Assembly (NCBI RefSeq): GCF_003254585.1
Contig: NZ_QJGZ01000041.1
Span: 310,001 to 374,000 of the forward strand
From: Flavobacterium sharifuzzamanii
GTDB lineage: Bacteria; Bacteroidota; Bacteroidia; Flavobacteriales; Flavobacteriaceae
Direction of reading: 5' to 3'
Length of the DNA: 64,000 bases
The notes under the pieces were generated by a model. The model saw only the letters and a program-made list of their open reading frames with translations. It ran no database searches and was not told the origin of the DNA. Positions 17,406 to 26,602 of this stretch are shown piece after piece (positions within the stretch are counted from its first letter, which is position 1; each line of letters starts with the position of its first letter). Made by a program: the position numbers and the translations under genes.

Positions 17406-19412
17406 ATGCAAAAAAATATAATGCTTTTTGTAGCATTTTTGCTTTCGGTTTCAGTCTTTTCACAAGAAGATCTGCAAGAAGTAAAAATTACTAAAAAGCA
17501 AAAAGGAATTAAAAAATCCTTCACAGTAACAGCCAATACATCTGTAATTACCAGTAAAGAACTACTTAAAGCGGCATGCTGTAATCTGGCTGAAAGTTTT
17601 GAGACCAATCCGTCAATCGATGTTAATTTTTCTGATGCTTTAACGGGAACTAAGCAGATTAAAATGCTTGGGTTAACCAGCCCGTATTTAATGATTACAG
17701 AAGAAAATATTCCTTCCGTACGAGGAGCGTCTCAAGCGTATGGTTTGTCCTTTACACCTGGAACTTGGATTGAAAGTGTTCAAATCACGAAAGGAGCGGG
17801 GAGTGTTATAAATGGTTACGAAAGTATTTCTGGCCAGATTAATACAGAGCTTTTAAAGCCTTTAAATGATATTCCTTTCTTTCTGAATGCTTATGGTTCT
17901 ACAGATTCTCGTTTTGAATTAAACACACATTTCAATAAGAAATTATCAAACAAGTGGGCGACCAGTTTGTTCGTTCACGGAAATGCGCGTGTAGCAAAAA
18001 ACGATATGAACAAAGATGGCTTTCTAGATAATCCGTTAGGAAAACAAATCAATGTTTTAAATCGTTATCAATATTATAATCCAGAAAGTGGTTTGGTGAG
18101 TTTTATCAATTTCAGATATATGAATGATAAAAAACAAACTGGAGAAGTTAATTTTGATAAAGATCGTGATCGTGGCACAACAAATTATTGGGGTTCAGAA
18201 ATTAATACAGAACGTTTTGATGTTTCTACAAAAATCGGATATGTATTTAAAGACATGCCATACCAAAGTATTGGTTTTCAAAATGCCTTTAATAGCCATA
18301 AACAGGATTCTTATTATGGTTTAAATCAATACGACATCAAACAGAATAGCTTTTATTCTAACTTGATTTTCAATTCGATCATCAATAATACGATGCATAA
18401 GTTTTCGACTGGTCTGAATTTTACTTACGATCAATATCAGGAATTTGTGAACCTGACAGATGTAAGCAGAATTGATAACTCAGTTGGTGCTTTCTTTGAA
18501 TATACTTACGATAATACAGATAATTTTAGTTTGATTTTAGGCGGAAGGGTAGACAATCATAACCGATTAGGAGTTTTTGTTACGCCAAGATTGCACATGA
18601 GATATAATCCTTGGAAAAATGGAGTAGTCCGTTTTTCTGCAGGAAGAGGAAAACGTTCTGCTAATATCTTTGCCGAAAATCAGCAGCTTTTTGCTAGCTC
18701 AAGAACTTTTTCAATCTTGGATTCTAACGGAAAAATATACGGTTTGAATCCTGAAATTGCATGGAATTATGGGGTAAGTTTTTCTCAGAAATTCCGTCTT
18801 TTCAACAGAAATGCCGATGCAGGTTTTGATCTTTATAGAACCGATTTCCAAAATCAGGCCGTTGTAGATGTGATGCAAAGTCCGCAGCAAGTGTTGTTTT
18901 ATGATTTGAAAGGAAGTTCTTTTGCAAATAGTCTTCAGGTTGAGTTCAATTACGAATTGATTCACAACTTGAATTTAAGAACAGCTTACAAATATTATGA
19001 TATTCAGACTGATTATTTAAGAGGGACATTCCAGCGTCCGCTTCAGGCTAAACATCGTTTCTTAGGAAATTTAGAATATGAAACAACGATGAATAATGAT
19101 AAGCAATGGAGGTTTGATTTTACTTATAATTGGTCAGGAAAACAACAATTGCCTTATACGGCATCAAATCCTGTAGCAGATCAGTTTCCAGATTTTTCGC
19201 CAGCTTATGCTGTAATGAATGCGCAAGTAACCCGCGTTTTTTCTCCAGTTTTTGAAGTGTATGTAGGAGGAGAAAATATTGGAAATTATAGACAAGAAAA
19301 AGCAATTTTAGGAGCAAATGATCCTTTTGGACCTAATTTTGATGCATCAATTGCATACGCACCAATTTTCGGGCAGATGTATTATGCGGGACTTAGATTT
19401 AAAATTAAATAA
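17406..19412 (+). CDS. TonB-dependent receptor, probable metal/metallophore uptake
   Basis: 668 residues, signal peptide to FSQ (20). There is no carboxypeptidase-like domain; the plug follows directly (about 40-150; ITKGAGSVINGYESISGQIN), then a barrel ending YAGLRFKIK. The early plug has a vicinal Cys pair (Cys58-Cys59 in LKAACCNLAESF), unusual for the family and possibly a metal ligand. It sits between an HYC_CC_PP gene and an HMA gene (30 bp downstream), so copper or another soft metal is the likely cargo. This is inference from context. Confidence 0.9.
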   Translation: MQKNIMLFVAFLLSVSVFSQEDLQEVKITKKQKGIKKSFTVTANTSVITSKELLKAACCNLAESFETNPSIDVNFSDALTGTKQIKMLGLTSPYLMITEENIPSVRGASQAYGLSFTPGTWIESVQITKGAGSVINGYESISGQINTELLKPLNDIPFFLNAYGSTDSRFELNTHFNKKLSNKWATSLFVHGNARVAKNDMNKDGFLDNPLGKQINVLNRYQYYNPESGLVSFINFRYMNDKKQTGEVNFDKDRDRGTTNYWGSEINTERFDVSTKIGYVFKDMPYQSIGFQNAFNSHKQDSYYGLNQYDIKQNSFYSNLIFNSIINNTMHKFSTGLNFTYDQYQEFVNLTDVSRIDNSVGAFFEYTYDNTDNFSLILGGRVDNHNRLGVFVTPRLHMRYNPWKNGVVRFSAGRGKRSANIFAENQQLFASSRTFSILDSNGKIYGLNPEIAWNYGVSFSQKFRLFNRNADAGFDLYRTDFQNQAVVDVMQSPQQVLFYDLKGSSFANSLQVEFNYELIHNLNLRTAYKYYDIQTDYLRGTFQRPLQAKHRFLGNLEYETTMNNDKQWRFDFTYNWSGKQQLPYTASNPVADQFPDFSPAYAVMNAQVTRVFSPVFEVYVGGENIGNYRQEKAILGANDPFGPNFDASIAYAPIFGQMYYAGLRFKIK

Positions 19413-19442
19413 CAATTTCAACAATAATAAAAATTAAAAGCA

Positions 19443-19784
19443 ATGAATAAAATAGTTTTAATCGCAATGATGGTTTTTTTAGGATTTTCAGCTCAAGCTC
19501 AAACTAAAAAGAACAAGAATTTAAAATATACAACTGAAGTAAACGGTAACTGCGAACAATGCAAGAAACGAATTGAAAAAGCGGCTTATGGCGTTCCAGG
19601 AGTAAAAACGGCAAGCTGGGATGTAAGTTCGCATCAGCTTTCGGTAATTCTAAACGAAGAGAAATGTTCTCCTTCTGATTTGAATAAAGCAATTGCAAAG
19701 GCAGGTCATGATACTAAGGAAGTTAAAGCAACAACTGAAGATTATGACAATCTTCATAGCTGTTGCAAGTATGTAAGAGAATAA
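19443..19784 (+). CDS. Exported heavy-metal-associated (HMA) domain protein
   Basis: 113 residues with a signal peptide (to AQAQ, 20). One HMA domain (about 28-95) carries the metal-binding CxxC at Cys37/Cys40 (GNCEQCKKRIEKAAYGVPGV) and ends with a second Cys pair (HSCCKYVRE). The domain has the ferredoxin-like pattern of CopZ/Atx1. Because it is exported, it would bind metal in the periplasm, probably accepting or buffering what the upstream TonB receptor brings in. It is last in the cluster and followed by a terminator. Confidence 0.9.
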   Translation: MNKIVLIAMMVFLGFSAQAQTKKNKNLKYTTEVNGNCEQCKKRIEKAAYGVPGVKTASWDVSSHQLSVILNEEKCSPSDLNKAIAKAGHDTKEVKATTEDYDNLHSCCKYVRE

Positions 19785-19794
19785 TTATGCAGAG

Positions 19795-19825
19795 AAGCCC
19801 AGACAATTAGTTTGGGCTTTTTTTA
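19795..19825 (+). terminator. Terminator of the metal cluster
   Basis: Stem AAGCCCA(g)AC / GT(t)TGGGCTT followed by a run of seven T, 11 bp beyond the HMA stop codon. Confidence 0.85.
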
Positions 19826-19918
19826 ATAGTTAATTTATGTTTAAAATACCGCATTTTATTGTGGTTAAGGTAAATTATTGTTACTTTCACGAACTATAAA
19901 AAATAACCAATCACATTT

Positions 19919-20599
19919 ATGAATAATTTTGAATGGACTCAGTTACTAAACCCTGAATTTTATATTACTTTAAGCGTCGGAGGTTTTCAGATTGGGTTGT
20001 TTATCGTTCTGTTTATAGTTTTTGCTGAGACAGGACTTTTTGCAGGCTTTTTTCTGCCTGGAGATAGTTTACTTTTCTTAGCGGGTATTTACAGTCGTGA
20101 TTTAATTGAAAATGTTGCTTTTATTCCAAATGATTTTTTAAATGTGTTTCTGCTTGCAACAGCAGTTGCTATAATGGGAGTTTTAGGTAATATGACTGGT
20201 TATTGGTTTGGTGCAAAGAGCGGTTATTATTTATTCAAAAAAGAAGACACTTTTTGGTTTAAGAAAAAGTACCTGCTTCAATCGAAAGACTTTTTTGAAA
20301 AATATGGAGGAAAAGCAATTATTTATGCACGCTTCTTGCCAATTTTCAGAACGTTTGCTCCAATTGTTGCAGGAATCGTTTCGATGGACAGAAAGAAATT
20401 TATGTTTTATAACGTTTTGAGTTCTTTTCTTTGGTCATTTATATTGATCTTCGCAGGACATTATTTATATGGTGTCTTCTTAAAACAAGGTATAGATTTA
20501 AAGAAACACATTGAATATATCATTATCATTATCATCATTATTTCAACGTTTCCAGTTTTAGTGAAACTTTTAAAAAAGAGACCACACGAAGAGATATAA
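19919..20599 (+). CDS. DedA family membrane protein
   Basis: 226 residues. It has DedA/SNARE-associated landmarks: FAETGLFAGFFLPGDSLLFLAG, GNMTGYWFGAKSGYYLF, FFEKYGGKAIIYARFLPIFR (re-entrant loop with the conserved Arg) and FAPIVAGIVSMDR. Four to five membrane segments, plus a poly-Ile stretch in the last helix. The family moves lipids such as undecaprenyl phosphate or phosphatidylethanolamine across the inner membrane. It is a single-gene unit with its own terminator. Confidence 0.92.
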   Translation: MNNFEWTQLLNPEFYITLSVGGFQIGLFIVLFIVFAETGLFAGFFLPGDSLLFLAGIYSRDLIENVAFIPNDFLNVFLLATAVAIMGVLGNMTGYWFGAKSGYYLFKKEDTFWFKKKYLLQSKDFFEKYGGKAIIYARFLPIFRTFAPIVAGIVSMDRKKFMFYNVLSSFLWSFILIFAGHYLYGVFLKQGIDLKKHIEYIIIIIIIISTFPVLVKLLKKRPHEEI

Positions 20600-20617
20600 T
20601 CAAATAGAGAGAATAAA

Positions 20618-20653
20618 AAAAATCCGATGCTGAAGAGCTTCGGATTTTTTTTA
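20618..20653 (+). terminator. Terminator of the DedA gene
   Basis: Stem AAATCCGA / TCGGATTT with an inner GCT/AGC pairing and a GAAG loop, then a T run. Confidence 0.85.
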
Positions 20654-20744
20654 TGTTAGTTTTAAGCTTTATTAGAAACATACTCTTAATTGTATAAAAT
20701 TCTCTTTAACGCAAAAAGGTCAATAGAGCAAGAGTATAAATCAA

Positions 20745-20783
20745 AAAAGCTGTAATTAGTTTTAAAACGTAATTACAGCTTTT
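20745..20783 (-). terminator. Terminator of the rodA-mre cluster
   Basis: 14-bp perfect stem AAAAGCTGTAATTA / TAATTACAGCTTTT with an 11-nt loop and a T6 run on the minus strand, 77 bp beyond rodA. Confidence 0.85.
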
Positions 20784-20859
20784 GAAATTTGTTTATAGCT
20801 TTTATAAAAGATATTTTGAATTAGAATTTGGGATTTAAAAATTGATTGTTTTTAGATCA

Positions 20860-22095
20860 TTACCATTCGTTCACTTTGTTGGCATCCATTTTAAGGAAAA
20901 TAAACAGCAAAATCGTGAATCCCCAGAGTCCAGAACCTCCATATGAAAAGAAGGGCAGAGGAACCCCGATTGTTGGGAAAATTCCAATTACCATCGCAAT
21001 GTTTACAAAGAAATGGATAAAGAGAATTGCGGCGACACAATATCCGTAAACCCGGCTGAACTTAGTTTTCTGTCTTTCTGCTAAATAAATAACCCTAAGA
21101 AGCAGACCTGTAAAAAGTAAAATCACTACTAATGAACCTGCAAAACCCCATTCTTCACCAACAGTGGTAAAGATATAATCAGTGTGCTGCTCAGGTACAA
21201 ATCCTCCCTTGGTTTGCGTGCCTTCAAGAAAACCTTTTCCAAGCCATCCTCCAGAACCAATAGCAATCTCAGATTGGTTGGTATTGTATCCAATACCTTT
21301 CATGTCTACAGTTTTACCAAGTAAAATATTGAAACGGTCTCTGTGGTGCTGTTTGAAAACATTGTCAAACACATAATCAACAGAGAAAACAAATCCAGAT
21401 ATTAGGACTAATAAAATTCCGCTTAAGATGATGTTTCTGTCAACTACTCTACCTTTAAAGTGTATAATTGCTAACACGACAAATGCCATTCCGATAACAG
21501 CGTATGGTTCTAAAACTAAAGTAAGAACGAAAAGCGCAATAGTTATAAATGCTGTCCATACATACCAAGAAGGCAAACCTTCTCTATATAAAACAAGAAT
21601 GAACGCACTATAAATTAAAGCACTTCCAGGATCTGGCTGTGGTAAAATCAATATTACAGGCAATAGCATAATAGCTAAAGCTTGAATTTGTCTATTGGTT
21701 TCTTTTAAGTTGATTTGTGTGTCACTTAAATATTTGGCCAATGCAAGAGAAGTTGCTGCTTTTGCAAACTCAGAAGGCTGTAAAGTGAAGCTTCCTATGG
21801 CATACCAGCATCGCTGTCCCGCTATGGTTTTTCCGAAAAGAAATAATCCAGCAAGAGACAATAAGGAAACTCCGAAGATGATACTCGCATATTTTTCGTA
21901 AAATTTACCATCAACAAAAAGTACAACAAATATCAATGGAATAGTACAGCAGATAAAAATCAGCTGTTTTTGGTACGTTCCATCGGTAGATAATAAAGAA
22001 GACGAATAAATATTCAGCCAACCTAAAGTTACCAGCGCAATGTAGATAAAGACACTTATCCAATCAATATTATTTTTTACACTTTGATTTTTCAT
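20860..22095 (-). CDS. rodA: Rod-shape peptidoglycan glycosyltransferase RodA
   Basis: 411 residues, about ten membrane helices, SEDS family. Landmarks are RCWYAIGSFTLQPSEFAKAA, ILPQPDPGSALIYSAF with the catalytic Asp, FVPEQHTDYIFTTVGEEWGF and PTIGVPLPFFSYGGSGLWG. It polymerises lipid II during cell elongation together with PBP2, whose gene ends 17 bp upstream. It is the last gene of the elongasome cluster. Confidence 0.97.
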   Translation of the reverse strand: MKNQSVKNNIDWISVFIYIALVTLGWLNIYSSSLLSTDGTYQKQLIFICCTIPLIFVVLFVDGKFYEKYASIIFGVSLLSLAGLFLFGKTIAGQRCWYAIGSFTLQPSEFAKAATSLALAKYLSDTQINLKETNRQIQALAIMLLPVILILPQPDPGSALIYSAFILVLYREGLPSWYVWTAFITIALFVLTLVLEPYAVIGMAFVVLAIIHFKGRVVDRNIILSGILLVLISGFVFSVDYVFDNVFKQHHRDRFNILLGKTVDMKGIGYNTNQSEIAIGSGGWLGKGFLEGTQTKGGFVPEQHTDYIFTTVGEEWGFAGSLVVILLFTGLLLRVIYLAERQKTKFSRVYGYCVAAILFIHFFVNIAMVIGIFPTIGVPLPFFSYGGSGLWGFTILLFIFLKMDANKVNEW

Positions 22096-22112
22096 TTGAA
22101 ATAATCTCCTTC

Positions 22113-24086
22113 TTAGTTTTTCTTAGTTGTGTCTACTGCTGTTTTTTTGACTTCAGTTTTTGGTGCCGTTGTAACTGGTGCTTTTGGCTTTATAATTTTT
22201 GCTTGTAATACTGAATCTTTTGGGACAGATTCAATTTTAAGAGCATCACTTATTCCGCCTACTTTAGCATATTCTGAAAGTAAGCTTTTGTTTAATACTC
22301 TTACTTCTAGATCGGTTCTTGTAATTTTCTTTCTTAGATATTTCTCAATCATTAAACTTGCAATCGGACCTGCAACTGTTGCTCCAAAACCTCCATTCTC
22401 AATCATAACGGCAATAGCAATTTTTGGATTGTCTTTTGGTGCAAAAGCAACAAATATAGAGTGATCTTTAAGCTGTGTTCTTTTGCCGTTTATTTTAGCA
22501 AAGTTCTCAGCGGTACCAGTTTTTCCACAAATATCTATTCCTTCTACTCTAAGAGCATAAGCTGTACCCTTATTATACACATCAAATAATCCGCTGATAA
22601 CTGGTGGGAAATATTTTTGATCAACCGTAGTCACATGTTTTGTTGTGAACTTTTCGTCTATTTTTTCGCCTTCAATTTTTTTAATGATATGAGGAGTATA
22701 ATAATAACCCTGATTTGCAACAGTTGCCATCATATTGGCCAATTGAATAGGTGTCATCAAAACCTCTCCCTGACCAATTGCATTAGATACAATAGTTGAG
22801 CTTCTCCATCCGCCGTTAGGATAGATTCTTTTATATGTTTTAGAAGTCGGGATATTTCCTCGTTTTCCAGTAGGTAAATCATAACCCATAAACTGACCTA
22901 AACCAAAACTTTTTACGTGACTGCTCCAAACATCTACAGCTTTTCCAGGATCTTTGTACTTGTTGATTGTCAGCATGTAGGCTTGGCCAAAATAAGTGTT
23001 GCAAGAATTGTAAATTCCGTTATGCAATTGATGCGGACCAAAACCGTGGCATTTCATAAAACGGCCTCCACCATAACTAAATCCGTGGTGACACATGAAA
23101 GTAGTTTGTTCATTTATAACACCTTCTTGAAGTGCGACCAGACCAGTCAGGATTTTGAATGGAGAACCTGGAGGATACTCTGCTAAAAGTCCTCTGTCAT
23201 ATAAAGGTTTTGCAATAGAATCATGATATAAAAGCGTATAATTTTTAGATCTCTGACGCCCTACTAAAATACCTGGATCATAAGAAGGAGCTGTAACCAA
23301 TGCTAGAATTTCTCCAGATTTTGGCTCAATAGCAACAATTCCACCTCGCTTATTAATCATTAATTCTTCACCATATTTTTGAAGTTCAGCATCGATTGTT
23401 AAATTAATGTCTTCTCCAGCAACGGCAATAGTGTCGTATTTTCCTTCTTTATAAGGGCCAATTTCTCTATTGTATTTGTCTTTTTGAATGTATTTTACAC
23501 CTTTTATTCCGCGTAAAATTTCTTCATAGCTTTCTTCTACACCTTGCTTTCCAATTAAATCTCCACTGTTATAGTACGGATTCTTCTCAATTTGTTTTTC
23601 ATTTACCTGAGTAATAAAACCAAAAATGTTTGCCCCGTAATCTACTTCGTAGTCACGAAGTGATCTTTTTTGGAAATAAAAGCCATCATATTTTCTGATT
23701 TTTTCTTGAAAAGCAGCAAATTCATTTTTATTCAACTGTGATAAAAAAACAGAAGGGAGCCTTGGGCTGTAGACTTTTGCTTTTTCAATACGCTTATGAT
23801 ATTCTTCTTCAGTAATATTCAAAAGAGCGCAAAATTCGGCAATATTTAAATCCTTTTTTATATCTCTCGGAATAACCATGATGTCATAAGAAGCCTGATT
23901 CGCAACAAGAAGTTTTCCGTTACGATCATAAATATAACCTCTTTCAGGGTAGTCATATACTTTTTTTATTGCATTATTTTCTGATTTCAGTTTAAAAGAA
24001 TCATCAATAATCTGCAGGTAAAAAATCCTAATCACTAGCAAAGACGCTGCAATAATAATTATAGTGGGCAGCAAGACTTTTCTCAT
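22113..24086 (-). CDS. mrdA: Penicillin-binding protein 2 (peptidoglycan transpeptidase)
   Basis: 657 residues. One N-terminal membrane anchor (VLLPTIIIIAASLLVIRIF), a PBP dimerisation domain (YPERGYIYDRNGKLLVAN), then the transpeptidase domain with SxxK (Ser308-Pro-Phe-Lys311), SxN (SCNTYFGQ) and KTG (CGKTGTAENF). A Lys/Thr/Pro-rich tail follows. It cross-links wall peptides for elongation with RodA and MreBCD. It overlaps mreD by 4 bp (ATGA), so the two are co-translated. Confidence 0.97.
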   Translation of the reverse strand: MRKVLLPTIIIIAASLLVIRIFYLQIIDDSFKLKSENNAIKKVYDYPERGYIYDRNGKLLVANQASYDIMVIPRDIKKDLNIAEFCALLNITEEEYHKRIEKAKVYSPRLPSVFLSQLNKNEFAAFQEKIRKYDGFYFQKRSLRDYEVDYGANIFGFITQVNEKQIEKNPYYNSGDLIGKQGVEESYEEILRGIKGVKYIQKDKYNREIGPYKEGKYDTIAVAGEDINLTIDAELQKYGEELMINKRGGIVAIEPKSGEILALVTAPSYDPGILVGRQRSKNYTLLYHDSIAKPLYDRGLLAEYPPGSPFKILTGLVALQEGVINEQTTFMCHHGFSYGGGRFMKCHGFGPHQLHNGIYNSCNTYFGQAYMLTINKYKDPGKAVDVWSSHVKSFGLGQFMGYDLPTGKRGNIPTSKTYKRIYPNGGWRSSTIVSNAIGQGEVLMTPIQLANMMATVANQGYYYTPHIIKKIEGEKIDEKFTTKHVTTVDQKYFPPVISGLFDVYNKGTAYALRVEGIDICGKTGTAENFAKINGKRTQLKDHSIFVAFAPKDNPKIAIAVMIENGGFGATVAGPIASLMIEKYLRKKITRTDLEVRVLNKSLLSEYAKVGGISDALKIESVPKDSVLQAKIIKPKAPVTTAPKTEVKKTAVDTTKKN

Positions 24087-24589
24087 CGTTTATTGGGCTT
24101 AATAAGATAAATTATTATTATTGAGGTGATTATAGTAAAGATAGAACTAAATAAGGTTCGAAGCAAAATGTCCCAGATAAATTTGAACTGGAAGGCTTCT
24201 AAAACAAACAATACAATATGATGCATTAGAACCGAAACCAATATAAATGAAAACCGTTCTGGGGTTAAAGATTCATTCAGTTTAATGGTTTGATACTCAT
24301 AACTTAAACCAAAAGAAAATTTAAAAATATAAGGCCTATAATAGGCTAAAATAACACACGCAGTGGCATGTATCCCGCCAGAATTGCAGAACATATCCAT
24401 AATTAATCCTAGGAAAAAGCTTGAGATAATTAATCCAGCTTTATTGCTGTTTACTGGGTAAAGAATGATATACAAGATATACGGAAACGGACTTATATAT
24501 CCCAAGAAATTCATATTGTTGAAAATAACAATCTGAATTGCCAGTAACATAATAAATCGAAAAATATTGACTAACAGAGCGCTATTCAT
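24083..24589 (-). CDS. mreD: Rod shape-determining protein MreD
   Basis: 168 residues, about five membrane helices. Landmarks are NNMNFLGYISPFPYILYIILYP, FFLGLIMDMFCNSGGIHATAC and YEYQTIKLNESLTPERF. It is a membrane subunit of the elongasome. It overlaps mreC by 8 bp upstream and mrdA by 4 bp downstream, so identification rests on both sequence and operon position. Confidence 0.93.
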   Translation of the reverse strand: MNSALLVNIFRFIMLLAIQIVIFNNMNFLGYISPFPYILYIILYPVNSNKAGLIISSFFLGLIMDMFCNSGGIHATACVILAYYRPYIFKFSFGLSYEYQTIKLNESLTPERFSFILVSVLMHHIVLFVLEAFQFKFIWDILLRTLFSSIFTIITSIIIIYLIKPNKR

Positions 24590-25406
24590 TTTTTTCTTTG
24601 TTTTCTAAATTAATAAGTTCCTCTCTGTCTTTGCTTTTGATAATGTAAACGTGTCCTAAGTTTGTCATGTCGTTAAAGAGTTTAACTTTTATAACATAAA
24701 AACTTGTTTGAGTCTCTTTGTAAATCGTTTCAACGGTTCCAATGTTGATTCCTTCAGGGAAAATTACAGATTGTCCTCCTGTTACAATTGTATCTCCTTT
24801 TTTAACTGAAGCTAATCTCGGTACATCTCTTAGCTGTACAAATCCAGTGCTTTTTCCATCCCATGTTAAAGAACCAAAATGATTTGATTTTTTTAACTTG
24901 GCATTAATTCTGGATTTCATGTTCAAAATGCTCACAACAGTAGAATATCTTGGAGACGTATCATCTATGATACCCACAATTCCTAAACTGTTTATTACTC
25001 CCATATCTGGTTTAACGCCTTCGTTAGATCCAGAATTTAAAGTAAGAAAGTTTTCGTGTGTGCTGTATGTGTTATGAATTACTTTTGATACAATGATATC
25101 AGCAGGTTTTACCCCTTTAATGGTATCAGGTAAAGGCAATTTTGATGTGTCTTCTTTATTGAATAAAAGACTTTTTAATCTTGCGTTCTCAAGTACAAGT
25201 TCGTCGTTTTCAGCTCTTAAATTCATGTATTCATTAACACGATTGATTTTTTCATAAACACCTCCGCTTAAGAAATTTGCAGAACTGATTATTTTGCTTC
25301 TGTGGTAAGAATGAGATTGAATCGTGAGTCCTAACGAAATACCTAAAAGCAGCAAAAACAGCAATCGATTACTGTTTCTTATAAGGAAATTAAATATTTG
25401 CTGCAT
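24582..25406 (-). CDS. mreC: Rod shape-determining protein MreC
   Basis: 274 residues with one N-terminal membrane helix (LLFLLLLGISLGLTI), a coiled coil (about 50-90: NEYMNLRAENDELVLENARLK), and the beta-barrel MreC core (NEGVKPDMGVINSLGIVGII, STVVSILNMKSRINAKLKKS, VKKGDTIVTGGQSVIFPEGI). It links MreB to PBP2/RodA in the periplasm. A hairpin and 111 bp separate it from mreB. Confidence 0.96.
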   Translation of the reverse strand: MQQIFNFLIRNSNRLLFLLLLGISLGLTIQSHSYHRSKIISSANFLSGGVYEKINRVNEYMNLRAENDELVLENARLKSLLFNKEDTSKLPLPDTIKGVKPADIIVSKVIHNTYSTHENFLTLNSGSNEGVKPDMGVINSLGIVGIIDDTSPRYSTVVSILNMKSRINAKLKKSNHFGSLTWDGKSTGFVQLRDVPRLASVKKGDTIVTGGQSVIFPEGINIGTVETIYKETQTSFYVIKVKLFNDMTNLGHVYIIKSKDREELINLENKEKNE

Positions 25407-25458
25407 TTCTTGTCTGGTTATTTTGTTTCAGGATATGCTTAAAGGTTTCAGTTTTTAC

Positions 25459-25487
25459 AAGGGTCAAAAGGTTAAATTTTGACCCTT
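25459..25487 (-). promoter_or_regulatory. Hairpin between mreB and mreC
   Basis: 11-bp perfect stem AAGGGTCAAAA / TTTTGACCCTT with a 7-nt loop. The minus strand has no U tract after it, so it is not a standard intrinsic terminator. It may be a processing or stability element that sets different mreB and mreCD levels. Confidence 0.5.
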
Positions 25488-25517
25488 ATAAAAGTAAATT
25501 GATTATTATTTTGAATC

Positions 25518-26546
25518 TTATTTAATTAAGATGCTTTTAAATTTAGCAATGTTTTTAAGAGCCATTCCTGTACCGCGAACAACAGCTCTCAAAGGATCTT
25601 CAGCAATATAAACTGGTAAATCTGTTTTTTGAGAGATACGTTTGTCAAGACCTCTTAACATAGATCCTCCACCAGCTAAATAGATACCTGTGTTGTAGAT
25701 ATCTGCTGCTAACTCAGGCGGAGTCTGAGATAATGTTTCCATTACCGCATCTTCGATACGCTGAATAGATTTGTCTAAAGCTTTTGCAATTTCACGGTAA
25801 GAAACATCTACTTGCTTTGGTTTTCCAGTAAGCAAATCTCTACCTTGAACTGACATATCTTCTGGCGGACCATCTAAATCTTCGATTGCCGCTCCAATTT
25901 GAATTTTAATTTTTTCAGCAGTACTTTCTCCAACAAATAAGTTGTGCTGTGTACGCATGTAATAAACGATATCATTTGTGAAAACGTCACCTGCAATTTT
26001 TACAGATTTGTCACAAACAATTCCGCCTAAAGCGATAACAGCAATTTCTGTTGTACCACCTCCGATATCGACAATCATGTTTCCTTTAGGTTGCATAATA
26101 TCAATACCAATACCAATTGCCGCCGCCATTGGTTCATGAATCAAGTAAACTTCTTTTCCGTTTACTCTCTCACAAGATTCCTTCACCGCTCTCATCTCCA
26201 CTTCAGTAATACCAGAAGGAATACATACAACCATACGTAAAGCTGGAGTAAACATTCTTTTTTTCAATGCAGGAATACTTTTAATGAACATATTGATCAT
26301 TTTTTCCGAAGCATCAAAATCAGCGATTACACCATCTTTCAAAGGCCTTATAGTTTTGATGTTTTCATGTGTTTTACCTTGCATCATATTGGCTTCCTTA
26401 CCAACAGCAATGATTTTGCCTGATACTCTATCACGTGCAACGATAGACGGACTATCAATGACAACTTTATCATTATGAATGATTAAAGTGTTTGCGGTTC
26501 CAAGGTCTATCGCAATATCCTCGGTCATGAAATCAAAAAATCCCAT
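25518..26546 (-). CDS. mreB: Rod shape-determining protein MreB
   Basis: 342 residues, actin-like ATPase of normal length. It has the phosphate-binding motif DLGTANTLI near the N-terminus, MIVDIGGGTTEIAVIALGG, and GIYLAGGGSMLRGLDKRI near the end. It forms curved membrane filaments that direct the elongasome. First gene of the mre group and 56 bp after purH. Confidence 0.98.
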   Translation of the reverse strand: MGFFDFMTEDIAIDLGTANTLIIHNDKVVIDSPSIVARDRVSGKIIAVGKEANMMQGKTHENIKTIRPLKDGVIADFDASEKMINMFIKSIPALKKRMFTPALRMVVCIPSGITEVEMRAVKESCERVNGKEVYLIHEPMAAAIGIGIDIMQPKGNMIVDIGGGTTEIAVIALGGIVCDKSVKIAGDVFTNDIVYYMRTQHNLFVGESTAEKIKIQIGAAIEDLDGPPEDMSVQGRDLLTGKPKQVDVSYREIAKALDKSIQRIEDAVMETLSQTPPELAADIYNTGIYLAGGGSMLRGLDKRISQKTDLPVYIAEDPLRAVVRGTGMALKNIAKFKSILIK

Positions 26547-26602
26547 AAGTTTTTTAGGGGTTTAAAATGTTATAAATTATTTATCGAACAAAGTTAAACA
26601 AA

